Shown here in pieces: positions 1 through 11,680 of a stretch of 64,000 bases of DNA. Origin of the DNA: Brachypodium distachyon (Eukaryota; Streptophyta; Magnoliopsida; Poales; Poaceae); the NCBI RefSeq assembly GCF_000005505.3, contig NC_016132.3, positions 15,986,501 through 16,050,500 on the forward strand, given 5' to 3'. The notes under the pieces are model-generated. The model was not told the origin of the DNA. It worked only from the letters and a program-made list of their open reading frames with translations, and made no database searches. A program made the translations under genes and the position numbers. Position 1 is the stretch's first letter. Every line of letters starts with the position of its first letter.

Positions 1-426
1 CAAGCAAGCAAACCTCACAACAGTTTACACAGTGCTACCTAGCTCTTCGATTTGTTCCCTTTACCGAACTTCTAAATGTGACATCATATAGCTCACACTT
101 ACAATATATTATCAACACCTACCTTAACTAATCCTAACATCCAATCAATTTTCTGTGAACAAGCAAGAGAAAAGATGAGGAAATAGTACAAGCTTAGCTA
201 GATAGCCCTACCAGGAAAAAAAAAGGCAGCCTAGATTAGGTGTGAAGGTACCGGCTGAATTAGTGCACGGTTTGGTCCGGTGTTTAGCTAGCTTGAATGG
301 CTTGAACAACTTGCTATAGTTCTCCGGACTCCGGCCATTGTACCCAACAACTTAATCATGCAGGTCACCCATGCAAGCTAGGCAACTGCACATGCACCAA
401 CCTCTGCATAAATAAATAAATAAATA
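1..426. other. Intergenic, no gene seen
   Basis: AT-rich sequence with no coding-like frame and no recognisable repeat. It ends in a short TAAA repeat just left of the CACTA-type remnant. Confidence 0.6.
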
Positions 427-1019
427 AAGGCTAACCCTCTTTGCCGGCGGCCACCCTTCGGCAAAGACGCCACGTGGCGGCTGCCTGTGCTGCCTGCGGG
501 GATCCTTTGCCGACGGCTTTAAGTGGATGGCCGCCAGCAAAGATTACTCTCGCGGCCGCTTTTCCTAGCGGCCGCCGGCAAAGATGTCGCCCTTCTTTGC
601 CGTCGGCTTTTTCTCGTGGCCGCCGGCAAAGACGTCGCCCTTCTTTGCCGGCGGCTTTCCTCGGGGCCGCCGGCAAAGCCCTGACGAGCAGGCCCGGCAT
701 GGGTGACGCGCGCCACGGCGCGCTCGCGCCACATGGCCCTTCTTTGCCGGCGGCTTTTTCGCGGGGCGCCGGCAAAGGCTTGACGAGCGGGGTCCACGCG
801 GCGAGACGGCGTCGCCGTTCACAAGTCCAAACCGTGAAGTTACTTTACTTCGCCAACGGCCGTTGTTTTAGCCGCCGGCAAAGAGGAGCTTTGCCGGTGA
901 TGCTTCGTACCGACGGCCTTTGCCGGCGGTCCCAAGAAAAAGCCGCCGGCAAAGTCTTTGCCGACGGGCTTTTGGCCTTTGCCGGCGGCTCGCCGGCAAA
1001 GATGATTTCTGCCGTAGTG
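427..1019 (-). mobile_element. CACTA (En/Spm-type) transposon end, truncated
   Basis: The stretch is packed with direct and inverted copies of a motif close to CTTTGCCGGCGGC, the dense subterminal-repeat arrangement typical of grass CACTA elements. At the right border, read on the minus strand, it starts CACTACGGCAGAAATC, the conserved CACTA terminus followed by the first subterminal copy. No matching CACTA terminus is seen on the left, where the repeats stop abruptly near 427. This is therefore one terminal region of a truncated or strongly rearranged element. Long open frames here (for example 441-1055) only reflect the GC-rich repeats. Confidence 0.72.
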
Positions 1020-3192
1020 TGTGTCGTCCTCTCCACTTTAAATATTTATATGTAGTTCTATATGTGTCAATATGTGTATACAATTAATGCGAGGACTATA
1101 TATAATCTGTCCGATTATTTGTATGTTTAGCGTGATTAATTAGTTTAGCTTTGGGCTTGCATAGCTTCAAAGAGGAGCCACAGCCAGCCAGCCAGCATGC
1201 ATGATATATCAGTGCTGTTTGTTTCCTTTTCTCTGCTTTCCTTTTCGCTTTCCCTTTCCTTTATGGAGGAGGCAAGTCAAGATCAGGGCTCATGTAAAGG
1301 ATCCTGAAGGATCTTTTTGTCCACGACAGGGACGTGCACTCGATCGAGGACGACGTTGTTAATCAGTTTTTGGTCATCGCTCTACTCTACGTGTTACACG
1401 AATCTGCATATATACCATGACCTAGCTAGTCCAGTAATTATAAGCCTATGATTATATGCCTGATGTTCTTATATGATTTATGCACTCGAGACTGTCGGTA
1501 AGAATGTCATTAATTAGTATATGTGCTTATACTGAGTACGTGTACTTCGCCGGCCAGTGCTAACAAACAGATCAGTGGAGTTCTCTTGAAGGAATGGTGC
1601 GTCTAGAACATAAGGTACATACCGGAGTCAACTGATATATTTGTCAGATTAATTACACTAGCTTGCAGTATACTACTTGTATATATATGACTAGAAATGA
1701 CTGTTATAGCTAGCTAACACTCCTTCACAAATTTGTCGACGAGGTCGACGTTCAGTATAGGCACTAGAAAATTAAATGACTTCAACAAGGGGATCGATGG
1801 AGATGTAGTTTCTTGTTTTCAAGCTGTCAGAAATGGAACCATGTTCAGTCTACATCCCAAATTAGGTCGAGTAGTACTAGTACGTAATGAGTATGTACGT
1901 ATAAGTACGTATCTAACTGACAGCTTTTGCGGGTTTGGAGTTTGGACGACGACATGATTAATTTGGCACACGGATCGAACTCTCCCGTGCTGCGTGCGTG
2001 CCTTTTGAAGATGATGGCGGCATGCACTGTTCCATACGTAAGTTTGTAATAACCGGTGGCGAAGAAAGACTTGATTTGGAAAAGGAGAGGCTGCCTACCT
2101 TAAGGGGAGAGGTGAAGTAGCTTCAAACTTTGCCAAAGGAACAGGACAGGGACAAGCAATGCATGCATGCATGGATGTGTCATGCATGGGCGGAGGATGT
2201 CGTCCCGGCCAGGCGCCACACTGTGATGAGATATTCCATTCATCCATGGCCGACCCGCCACTAGCTGTGGGCTTCTTGTAATCTTATTGATTTGTTAAAT
2301 TCTTAATTTACAAATGATCAGTGGCACTTGGAATTGATTGAGCATAGCCAAAAGCGCAGCAACAGTTGCTAGCATCAGTTACCTATAGGTACACCAACAT
2401 AGCCTAGCTACGAAATCCGTTGTTGGAGTCTTGCACCACGCTCGAAGCGACCGCCGTCCACCCGGGCGCGCGTCCATGCATCGAGAGCTCGCTCCGGCAG
2501 AGACCTGCGCCGTCCGTGCGCGTCCAGAGCGCGCGCGCGCACGCACGGCACGGCGCGGCGTGGCCGGGACGGCATCGGCATGGGCATGCATGGCTCGCGT
2601 GAAAGACCGCGACCGGCGACCTAATGCGCGCATGCATGCATCATGTTAATGGTGTCTAGCTAGGCTGGGGGCCGGCGCCGATGGATAGATGGACATATCG
2701 ATCGAGCTTTCTCCGGCTCACGCAAGCGCCCTCCCCTCCGTTCCCTTTGGGGTTGGTTGTGGCCTTTGCACGTCACCTACAGCTCCCGCCCGCGCCCGCG
2801 CGCCCGGCCTCCGCGATCTCTAACCAAGTGACTTGCAAGTAGAGCCGCGCGCTGCCGCGCCATCATTTCGTTCCCCATTACAGCATTACTCCGCAAGCTA
2901 CGTACGCACACTAGCTCGATCTCCGGCCTCTCTCATGCATGAGGACGCACACTATGATCCGGTAGCAGTTCGTGCCCGTGTGCGCGTGTCCTTCTCGCCT
3001 CACCATTCACCAACCGGCCGGCGGAGAAATAACCGAAAACTAATCAAACCGGCAATGATCGGTTCCACGCAATGCAAAACTCATGCGCCGACCGGCCAAC
3101 TTAATTACTGTAGCCTATAGGACCGATCTGTCCGTTTATTATTGCACCGCTGAAATTGACCTCGCTCTTGGTCTTGTTTTTGTTTAAGGCGT
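1020..3192. other. Intergenic, no gene seen
   Basis: Mostly AT-rich, with several GCATGCATGCAT runs and a GC-rich patch at about 2440-2640. No frame has splice context or a recognisable protein, and no structured repeat was identified. Confidence 0.5.
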
Positions 3193-3364
3193 GGCTATTT
3201 CTCCCTAAAAATTTCTTAAATCTTAGTTGACGTATAAGAGCCATTGGATTAAGATCGGATGGATGCTCATTTTCACTCTATATATTATCTCCCATGTGCC
3301 ATAGTTGGATTAAAATCCAACGGTCAAACATGTCGACTAATTAATCTCTAGTTAAAAAATAGCC
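3193..3364. mobile_element. MITE with GGCTATTT terminal inverted repeats
   Basis: A 172-bp AT-rich element starts GGCTATTT and ends AAATAGCC. Its interior (TTGACGTATAAGAGCC, AAAATCCAACGG) resembles the element in the last intron of PG-A at 29707-29880, so the two probably belong to one family. No target-site duplication was clear. Confidence 0.5.
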
Positions 3365-3374
3365 GACTTGTCAA

Positions 3375-3704
3375 TAGCAAATCCGTTTTGTGAACTGAGT
3401 CTAACTCAGGTGGTGTGGTTTCCTGTGGTGGAATCAGCCCACCCAGGTTCAAGTCCTTGACTTGACATGGGTGCTTACATTACCTGGATTTATTTCAGTG
3501 TTTAACCGGCGCTATTCTTTCAGTGGTAGGTGACGTACCCGTCAACAGCGAGGCGCCTGCGGTGACTTCGTCAATCTCTCAGTCTCTCGGAGGTGCTCAT
3601 AGGGGTAGGGTGTGCGTGTGTGCGTTCATAGGGATGAGTGTATGCGCGTGTGTGAGCGTCTGCGTTTGTACTGTGTTTCTCAAAAAAAAATTAGCAAATC
3701 CGTT
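3375..3704 (+). mobile_element. tRNA-derived SINE with target-site duplications
   Basis: A 304-bp body (3388-3691) is flanked by a perfect 13-bp direct repeat, TAGCAAATCCGTT, at 3375-3387 and 3692-3704. The 5' part looks tRNA-related, with a B-box-like GGTTCAAGTCC preceded by an A-box-like stretch. The 3' part contains a GTGCGTTCATAGGGATGAG-type segment and ends TTTCTCAAAAAAAAA. Head, oligo-A tail and duplication together define a retroposed SINE. A shorter relative lies at 12155-12265. Confidence 0.8.
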
Positions 3705-3763
3705 ATGTTTATATTGCTCCTTTGAAATTAACCCGATCGCGAGCCCATCCATGTGCACAACAC

Positions 3764-5459
3764 CACTACTACATAAAAGCACATCAGTAACGGGCACAAA
3801 ACGCCATCAGTGACGGGCAGGCCGTCCGTCACAAACTACCTGCTAGTGATGTGGGCTACATCAGTGAGGGGCGGGCCGCCCGTTACTAATGCTATATGAC
3901 ATCAGTGGCGGGCCGACCGACAGTGATGTGTTTTTTGGGGAATAAAAAAAATCACGGCCTCAGACCAGCACTGCAGCCTAACCCTCGAACCAAACAATAA
4001 TCAATCCAGCGCATCCATTCACAGGCAAAGCAAATTTATTTCTCAACTTCATGCACATCAAATCAATCGAATCGATTCACAGACAACAAATAAGATGCAC
4101 ATCGATTCACAAATGACAAATAAAGAAAAAAAACAATCAATATACACAATCGAGTAAAACCATCGATGAAGGCCATTGGCGGGGCGTTGTTGTCGGCGGC
4201 GGCTCCACGGCAGCGTCGAGGTCCTGGACAGCAGATGAGAGAGATAGGAGGGAGAGTTAGAACCTTAGAGGGAGAGAGAATCGAGAGAGGGAGAGAGTAC
4301 GAGAGACATACGGCGGGGAGGAGGGAGTCGGGGAGAGGCCATATCCGCATCCGACTCGGGCAGATCCGCGTCGGGGCTCCATGGCGCGTTGAGGGAGGCC
4401 GCCGCCGGCGGCTACCGGAACTGGCGGCGCCGCGCGCTGTTGTTGCTATCGCCCGCACCCTCCTGTGCGGCGGCCAGGACCGGAGGCGGCGCCCGCGCCT
4501 TCCTGCGCGGCGGCAGGGAGGGAGGGGGTGCAGGTTATGGTTAGCCGTGGGGTTTTTATAAGCCATGGCTTTCGTTGGGCCTCAAATGGGTTGGCCGGCC
4601 CCAAAAGATACATCAGTGACGGGTCTAATGGTGAGGCCCGACACTGATGAGGCTAGACAATTTTTTTTTATTTTTCATAATTCATATAATGTAAAGTATT
4701 TTATATAACTAAAATGGTTTATAGATTATAAATATGGTCTACTTTGTGTGAAAAATGGATAGGTTTCATTTTGTACCATATTAATTGTAGTTGACTAAAA
4801 AAATATTTCATTTGGCTTGAAAGGCATATACATTCATACTTGATACTTTGTGTGGACAGTAGCTATGAAACAAGTTATACTTTGTGTGGAAATTAGATAG
4901 GTGCCATTGAGAACCATATTAAGTGCAAAAAAAAAGATACATTATCATGAACTATGGCATAAAAATGGACAAAATTCATGTCATTTGGCATAAAACCATA
5001 AACTTCAAGTTTGGAAAATAACAAGTTTGTAGTAGATAGTTCATTTTTCAAATGCTAACACACGATATTATTGTTCCATCATGTTAAGAAAGAAAAAATA
5101 AGACTTTAGCAAAAAGAATCACATTTTTCTGATTTTTTTGAATTAGTTATGATTATTTCAATCTTCAAAGATCTCCATGAGTCATCAGTGGCGGGCATAC
5201 ATCAAACGACCGCCACTAATGTGTGTTTTTGTGAATTTCGCTATTTTTCACATTGAACCATTAGTAACAGGCGCGGAACCTCCCGCGCCCGTTACTTATG
5301 AGTGGTCATCAGTGACGGGTCATGCGTGCTCGTTAGTGATGAGGCGTCATCAGCGACGGTCGTGGTACGCCCGTCACTAACGAGGGGTCATCAATTACGG
5401 ACGAGCACCCGACCGTCACTGATGACTCGTTACATATGCACTGTTTTGTTTTGTAGTAG
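3764..5459. mobile_element. Non-autonomous CACTA-like element with CATCAGTGACGGGC subterminal repeats
   Basis: The left end begins CACTACTACA and the right end finishes TGTAGTAG, giving imperfect inverted termini. Both flanks hold many direct and inverted copies of a CATCAGTGACGGGC motif (about 3780-3920, 4607-4650 and 5180-5430), and the centre (4660-5160) is AT-rich. No transposase frame was found, so it would have to be mobilised in trans. The right terminus lacks the last two bases of the CACTA inverted repeat, so its exact border is uncertain. Confidence 0.6.
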
Positions 5460-7220
5460 ACGCATGTGCGAAAGCGTCCGGCCGGTGCGAGATGTTTTCC
5501 TAAGTGCGTGTGGAATCGAGAAGATCGAACAGGCCGGATGACTGGGGAATCGATGAAATTTGACGCTACGGCCAAACACGTCAAGTGTGTTGTGCCGTAC
5601 ATGCGACTCAAAAGGATCGATCCAGAGAGCTTTTTCCTTTCGTCTTTTTGCTCCTGTATATGTAGCTGTCGGTCTAGGGCCCGTGCAACACCTGTATATG
5701 GAAACCTCCTTTTCCCTTCAAGTACAAGGATCTCAGGGGCCGGGCCGGGGGTGCTTTAATCGTTTCCTTCTTATTCCATCCGCCACACTGCTACAGCCGG
5801 GGCCCTCGATCGATCTCTGGCAAGACCTTAATTTGCCGTATATATGCTCTCTAGGCCCTTTTGCTCAAGAAAAAAATCAGAGTAACCGTGTAATAACGTA
5901 GTTTTCACTTTCCCGCGTAACTTTCAGGCTCCACGTACCTTTCTCGCTAGCTCCGTCTAAGTTCAGCACGTACTTGTCTCTGCAAGTGCCAGCAAATTTA
6001 TTTACCTCTGATAATATCGATGATTGTACTCTCCAAATTGACCGACCGATATATACGATCTTCTTCCCGACGGTGTATGAAGTAAAGGTCATCAAAGTTA
6101 TCCGTGACAAGTCAAAACTGATCGAGCTGTACCCACTAGCTAGGGCCGGTACACCGGCCGTCGGTGAAGGAACGACCTGCGAGAAAGACCACGAGACGGC
6201 CAACACGTTTACATAAACACTGTTGTCGACGCTGCTGATCTTTTAGTTTCTGGCCGTGTGCATGTGCACGCAAGATGATCCTCCTGCCAACATACAGCCT
6301 TTTCTCCATCAGCAGACAATAAGCTGCCTTTCTGATCCAAGATCGATTTCCCCTTCTTTCTTTCTCTGCACGGCGTCAAAAGGTTGCGGCGAGCAAGTCA
6401 AACCGGCCGTACCATGTGTATGCTATGCCAGCGACGAATTCACCTGAGCCTGGTTAATTAATCTGGCCTTTTTACCGACACGCACAACGGCAATACTATA
6501 CGTGTCATGTGATCAGAGGAAGTTAAATTACCCTACGCGTCAGGACTCTCAGGACAGGGCCGGGGGTTACTGAAACCCGATCGGCCCCGGCCGGCCCCAA
6601 GACGCCGTTGTCGCTGCCTCCGGCCACGAAGCAAACAAAGAAAACGATGGAGATACGCCAGGCACCGATCCAACTTAATGCACTGAGCAGTAAGCACCAG
6701 TGTTGTGCAACAGTGTCAAGGGATCAATGTGGGTTCTCTGTTTCTCTCCTCCCTTCTCGAACTTGACCAGCTTGCCCGTCGGCGTCGGCGGCCGCTGTCC
6801 ACGGGAGCGACGCGGGGGGACAGAATGACACACTGACTGACAGGCAGACAACAAACGATCCGGTCCGATTTTTCGTTTGATTACCGTGTTTGCTGATGTT
6901 TTTGCTTCGAATCGATCTGATTTGTTGCTGGATGCCATGCATCTCCGACTGGTGTTAATTTGGGCGCACGGACGGGACGTTCTTTGGCCCCCGCGGGGAT
7001 AGGATGCGAATCCGATGGGACGCCAAGGTCGGCAGGCCGTGGCAGGCCGCTAGTTTCCCCTGACGTGATCATTTCTTTGACTTGTTAATTACAGTACCCT
7101 ACTTCCTAATCAGTAGCTGATCCATGTGCAGTGATTTCATCCATCAGCTTGAGAAAAGAAAGGTCACTACGCCGTGAAAGTATCGAGTTTTACAGGGCAA
7201 TCGACCGAGCAGTGTTTTTT
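5460..7220. other. Intergenic, no gene seen
   Basis: Open frames here are short, unspliced and unlike any protein I recognise. No clear repeat family was seen. Confidence 0.5.
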
Positions 7221-7265
7221 CCGTCCCAAAATAAGTGACGTGTTACATCAGTTATTTTGAGACGG
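7221..7265. mobile_element. Stowaway-type MITE remnant
   Basis: Short inverted arms CCGTCCCAAAATAAGTGAC and GTTATTTTGAGACGG are the hallmark ends of grass Stowaway/Tc1-mariner MITEs. Almost no interior remains, so this is an internally deleted copy. Confidence 0.55.
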
Positions 7266-7838
7266 GAAGTAGTACCGTGAGTACGTCCGTGACGCGATCC
7301 TTAATTGATCCGTACTACGTACAGACACCACTGGGGTCATTGGGGGATTTGGAGTCTTGGTCCGGGCCTGGCCCCGAGAGCATTAATGGCTTTGCGGTTG
7401 AGGACAATCAGTGTCTCGTTAAGTCGCTATTAGCAGCAGTACGTGCGTGGAGCCGTGGAAGAAAGAAAAAGATGAGCTCCTTTTTTTTATAATCAGAGAA
7501 AGAGAATGGTCACGTCTCCAACTAACACCGCAAGAGCCGAGAGCGCGCGCGCACGGGGCACGCTGTTTTTATATGTGATCCATCCCACCACCGGCTGCGA
7601 GAAACAAATTAACCGGCCGGCCGGAGAGGTGTCTTGAGCTCCAATCCATTGGCGCCCCGCTACTAAGCTATTAGCTTTGCTTGCGCTTGCTTCGAACCCA
7701 CTTGATCGCTGCCTCACCTCACTCACTCACACACAGCTCTCTGAGCTCTCCCAATCCCAGCTGCCTTCTCTCTCTCGCCGACTGTGAGAGAGCGGTTCTT
7801 AATTGACACGCACGCCTTCCCTTCCCTTCTTCCCCCCA

Positions 7839-7845
7839 TATATAT
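7839..7845 (+). promoter_or_regulatory. Probable TATA box of the MYB gene
   Basis: TATATAT lies about 115 bp upstream of the MYB start codon, downstream of a pyrimidine-rich CT stretch. Spacing fits a short 5' UTR. This is inference from position only. Confidence 0.4.
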
Positions 7846-7959
7846 CCGACCGCATAACCAGCAGGCAACGAACGGTCGATCGCGCCGGGAGAAGAAGGAA
7901 GCAACTGCCGCCTCGCCCTTGATCGATCTTCTCGGAGTTAGATCGAGAGGAATTAATTC

Positions 7960-9057
7960 ATGGGACGTCTGTCGTGCGGCGGCGGCGGCGGCGGGCAGGC
8001 CAAGCTCCGCAAGGGGCTGTGGTCGCCCGAGGAAGACGAGAAGCTCTACAACCACATCATCCGCCATGGCGTCGGCTGCTGGAGCTCCGTCCCCAAGCTC
8101 GCAGGCAAGCAACTTAACCAGTTCCTCTCCACACGGCACTGTTAATTCTTACACTGCCGCCATTGATGCCTTGGCTAGCTAACTAATTCGAGCCATCCGT
8201 GCTGTGCTTTCAGGGCTGCATCGGTGCGGCAAGAGCTGCCGGCTGCGGTGGATCAACTACCTCCGGCCCGACCTCAAGCGCGGCAGCTTCTCGCTCCAGG
8301 AGGAGGACCTCATCGTTGCTCTCCACGAGATCCTCGGCAACAGGTCAGTAATTTTACAGACAAACAAAATGCGTTTAATCAGGTCTTCGCAATGCCATGG
8401 GCCAGAAGAGAAAGAGATCGCAGAGCAGAGTGAGGTAGTTAGCTGACAAATCGATTTTCTGAAAAAAAAAAGTTTGCTGTTTTTCGAGCGTGCAGGTGGT
8501 CGCAGATCGCGTCGCATCTGCCGGGGCGCACGGACAACGAGATCAAGAACTTCTGGAACAGCTGCCTCAAGAAGAAGCTCCGGCAGCAGGGCATCGACCC
8601 GGCCACGCACAAGCCCATCACGGCCATGCCCGACGCATTGCCCACCGACGCTCAGGAAGACGAAGACCAGAAGCCGCCTACCGGCGCCGGTGCCCTGGCT
8701 CCCAATCCCAAGCAGCAGGCCGTGTTCGACCCGTTCCCGGCGGCGACCGATTTCGGCGGCGTGTTCGACCACGACGGCCTCGCCGCCGTGCCGGCATTGT
8801 TCGAGGGCGTCACTGGCGACTACAGCAGCGTGCTGGACCTGGACAGCTACGGGGAGAGCTCCAGCAACAGCAGCAACAACAACTGGAACGGCTGCGGCGC
8901 CGAGATGAGCAATGTGCTCGACGGCGAGGCGCTGCACTGGGCGCCGATCAAGGACGACGACGACGCGGCGCTGGGGGAGCACAAGTTCTTGCTGCAGATG
9001 CCTTGCCAAGAACAGATGAGCCTGCCGCATTTCGATTTCAACTTGGAATACTTCTGA
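7960..9057 (+). CDS. R2R3-MYB transcription factor, MYB61/MYB86-like (subgroup 13)
   Basis: Three exons (7960-8104, 8214-8343, 8496-9057) encode 278 residues. The N-terminus carries two MYB repeats: R2 with the motifs [14 protein letters not shown] and [20 protein letters not shown], and R3 with [23 protein letters not shown]. The regularly spaced Trp residues form the DNA-binding core. The stretch after R3, [19 protein letters not shown], matches the MYB50/55/61/86 group, known to act in secondary-wall, mucilage and carbon-allocation control. The C-terminal half is acidic and Ser/Asn-rich, probably the activation region, and ends in FNLEYF. Intron positions are those usual for R2R3-MYBs, but the first intron begins GC (AG|GCAAGC) rather than GT. 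The start is the first ATG in frame with R2. A glycine run sits at residues 7-12. Nuclear location is expected. The exact orthologue is not settled. Confidence 0.93.
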
Positions 9058-9292
9058 ACTCATGATCTGTTTTTTCTTTTTCTCCTCCATTTTTTTACAA
9101 TCTTCAATTTCCGATTACTCCCATATATACTATTTACACGACACGACAGTAATTAAAGGACCGTAGGAAGGTTAATTAGGGGATTGTAACTTTGTAAGTA
9201 AGCAGAGTACCATAGCAGAGCACTACCACACATGTTAATTTTCTCGGAGACGGTACAGTGGACAGTGGTAGATCGAGAACTAGGGGTGCAAC

Positions 9293-9429
9293 TTGGTGAC
9301 CCTCAGGATACCCTTTGATCCTTTTTAGTTCAAACAAATGAACTAGTTTTTCAAAAAATTATGTCATTTTAAAATTTTAGTTCATTTGGTTGAACCAAGA
9401 AGTGTCAATAGGTGCCTGAGGATCACAAA
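9293..9429. mobile_element. Hairpin-forming MITE
   Basis: The two halves are near-perfect inverted repeats. The left arm runs from TTGGTGACCCTCAGG through AACAAATGAACTA; the reverse complement of the right arm reads TTTGTGATCCTCAGG through ACCAAATGAACTA. The element would fold into one long stem. It lies just downstream of the MYB stop codon, so read-through transcripts could include it. Confidence 0.6.
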
Positions 9430-10449
9430 CTTGCAGGTCCATCAAGAACACAAGTACCAGAAGAACATTCAGCATCGATCATTGTGTAATGTGTACTATT
9501 ACTACTAAACACACTCTTGTAAAAAATAAACATCTTGTACTTTTGCACACTAGCTAGTAGTACTAGTGATCTATGCACCATCCCTGGATAATTAACCCAG
9601 TGTACGTACTTTGGCACTTTGCTGTTTTTCTCAGAAAAGGAAAAGAAAAGAACAGGGTGTACGTACCTTTCTGCTCTTCTGTAGCGATGAAGGAACAGCG
9701 AGCAGACCGTATGTGTTGCTTGCATTGCACAGGTTGCTGTCGCTCTGACTCTGTCACGCTTTAGCCTTTTTCTCAAATTTGTGCTTCACGAAAGCTTGGG
9801 GGAGAGGAAATTAATCGCAAAGCAGCAGTACGGCGGTTGACAAATTATTAGTCCTGCAGTGCAGCCGTGCATGACATCCGTGCTGGCTAATCAACAATTG
9901 TTGTATAGTGGAGTACTATTCTTCCGGCAATTGCTAGTAGTAGTAACGAAGTAGAAGTAACAATGGCTCCACAAGCTTCCGTGGGAAGTTTCCCGTGGAA
10001 TTCTCCCTCCAGCAAAAGTCTCTTTCGACAGGGCCAATCAGAACGTAAGTAGTCCAGCATATTACGTAGGACGCAGTAAAGGGCATCATGTCTTGGGACT
10101 CCGTCGTCAGTACGTGCCGGGCTGCCCGGGCCAGAGAGGGACAAAAGAGTGCGTACACCGCTCTTGCACCGTGGAGCTGCTTGCGCAATGCACGGACCGG
10201 AAACTGCTAGTGGTTTACGCTACGAAGGAAAACATCGATCGGCACTTAGCAGGCGGCAAGCAATGCACCGAAGTGGCAAGACGTCGTGGCAAGTAACGTG
10301 GCAACGTGATATCTATAGTAGGGTTCAGGCACGTCAGTTTTGTCCTTGTCGGGGCCGATCGTATGCCGCGGAGTCCCGCAAGACCGCCCGAGAGCAAGCA
10401 GGGCCAAGGAACTGGTGCCGACCCGGCGCAATGGCAGCTGGTTCGATAA
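9430..10449. other. Intergenic, no gene seen
   Basis: No coding-like frame with splice support and no recognisable repeat family. Confidence 0.5.
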
Positions 10450-11110
10450 AAAAAATTTAAGGAAAAGACACCATGGCAGCTTTATTGATCCATAAACATC
10501 CCTACATTGTTCATAAGCAAACTAGAAATAAAATCGGACGGATCCTCAACCCAAGCAACACCCTGCCAACCAACCGCCTGACGAGCTAAAGGGTGAGCAT
10601 TGTCTCGTCAACATCGCCAAATTAAAACATGTCACATCACGGAACTCCATTCCTCCTCTCTTCTTAAGTATGCACATTTTCCACCAAGCAAACCAAAGCA
10701 TATGTTTCTGATCTCATCATCTCCCCACTAGTAACGGGTCACAGCATCTGTGATCCCTTTTGTTATCTGTTCAGGAAGCTTGAAAACGGACATTGCATAT
10801 GCCAAGATAACCTGAGCCACGGCCTTAAAAAGCACCTCTTTACCGGCATAGGATAACACTTTCTCTTTATATCCATTCAATCTTTGACATGTTCGATCGA
10901 TAAGATGTTGGAAACAATCTGATCTGTCCACCCCAACCAGAGGTGGCAGCCCTAAATAGTTATCAGTGATGGTTTCGGTTAAGATATTGAGTTCCGCACA
11001 TACTATGTGCGGCACATACCACCTCTCTGACTTCTGTTGGGGTGCATGGGCTGAAGAAAATACTAGATTTTTCATCGCTGACCATCTGCCCTGGAGAACC
11101 ACAATACTTC
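10450..11110 (-). pseudogene. LINE (non-LTR retrotransposon) reverse-transcriptase fragment
   Basis: On the minus strand an open stretch at 10728-11102 reads as the late part of a plant LINE reverse transcriptase. It contains NYLGLPPLVGVDRS, a Gln-Arg-Leu-Asn-Gly-Tyr-Lys segment, SYAGKEVLFKAVAQ and AYAMSVFKLPEQI, all characteristic of the region after the catalytic palm. The N-terminal endonuclease and YxDD palm are absent, so this is a dead 3' fragment. Element borders are approximate. Confidence 0.75.
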
Positions 11111-11434
11111 AATTCCATGAGTTCAATACTTCAATTCCCATGCATCATCGGCAATTCGGCATCACCTGATCTGTCTGGAATGAAGCTGGGCTGCTGGGGA
11201 CGGAGTTAAAGGGCGGTCGAGTCATTCCTGGGCCGGCCGGCCGGGCGAGACCACCCACAGCTAGCGTTTCATCAGAGATTTGATTGCGGAATTAACTGCC
11301 GGAAACTGGGCTACTTTCGCGGGGCGCCATTGATCCTGCGACCAGCTCAGGCAGAGCGAGAGGGCAGCTCATGTGGCGCCTTGAATTAAGGGGCGCAGTA
11401 CTCCGCTAGTGGAACTGTGGAAGTACTCCGTATT

Positions 11435-11483
11435 AAGTTTAGCCGGGCCATAGGTTCAAAAAAAAAAAAGTTTAGCCGGGCCA
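11435..11483 (+). repeat. Micro-retroinsertion: oligo-A tail inside 16-bp direct repeats
   Basis: AAGTTTAGCCGGGCCA occurs at 11435-11450 and again at 11468-11483. Between them lie 17 nt, TAGGTTC followed by ten A. The layout is that of a target-primed retroposon insertion reduced almost to its tail. Confidence 0.6.
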
Positions 11484-11627
11484 CACGTGTCGAAGACTCG
11501 AAGTGCGAGCGCGGCAGCGTGAAGATGCATGAGTTGCTGTTTCGATTGTGCATTTGTGCAGCTCTTGATGCTCGCTCTGTCTGTCTCTCAGCACGTGTGC
11601 CATGAAAAACGGGAGTGAGCTCAGTGA

Positions 11628-11680
11628 GGACGAGCAAGTCTTTTTTTTCTTTTTCTTTTGACACTGCACGGACGAGCAAG
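11628..11680 (-). repeat. Micro-retroinsertion: oligo-T segment inside 11-bp direct repeats
   Basis: GGACGAGCAAG is present at 11628-11638 and 11670-11680. The 31 nt between are T-rich (on the minus strand, GTGCAGTGTC followed by an A-rich tail). Same layout as the other micro-insertions, in the opposite orientation. Confidence 0.5.

Noticed and set aside
441..1055. 204-codon frame rich in Arg and Pro
   Set aside because: Produced by the GC-rich CACTA subterminal repeats, with similar frames on both strands.
2440..2640. GC-rich patch as a possible exon or CpG island
   Set aside because: Frames are short, appear on both strands, and lack splice context or similarity to any family I know.
3388..3470. 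Functional tRNA gene suggested by A/B-box-like motifs
   Set aside because: No full cloverleaf is evident, and the motifs lie in the head of a SINE with target duplications and an oligo-A tail.
8257..9090. 277-codon minus-strand open frame
   Set aside because: It is antisense to MYB exons 2 and 3 and their GC-rich codons; no domain and crosses the MYB intron.
10430..10482. Possible further micro-retroinsertion (ATGGCAGCT twice around an A-rich stretch)
   Set aside because: The repeat is only 9 bp and lies at the uncertain LINE border, so it is too weak to count.
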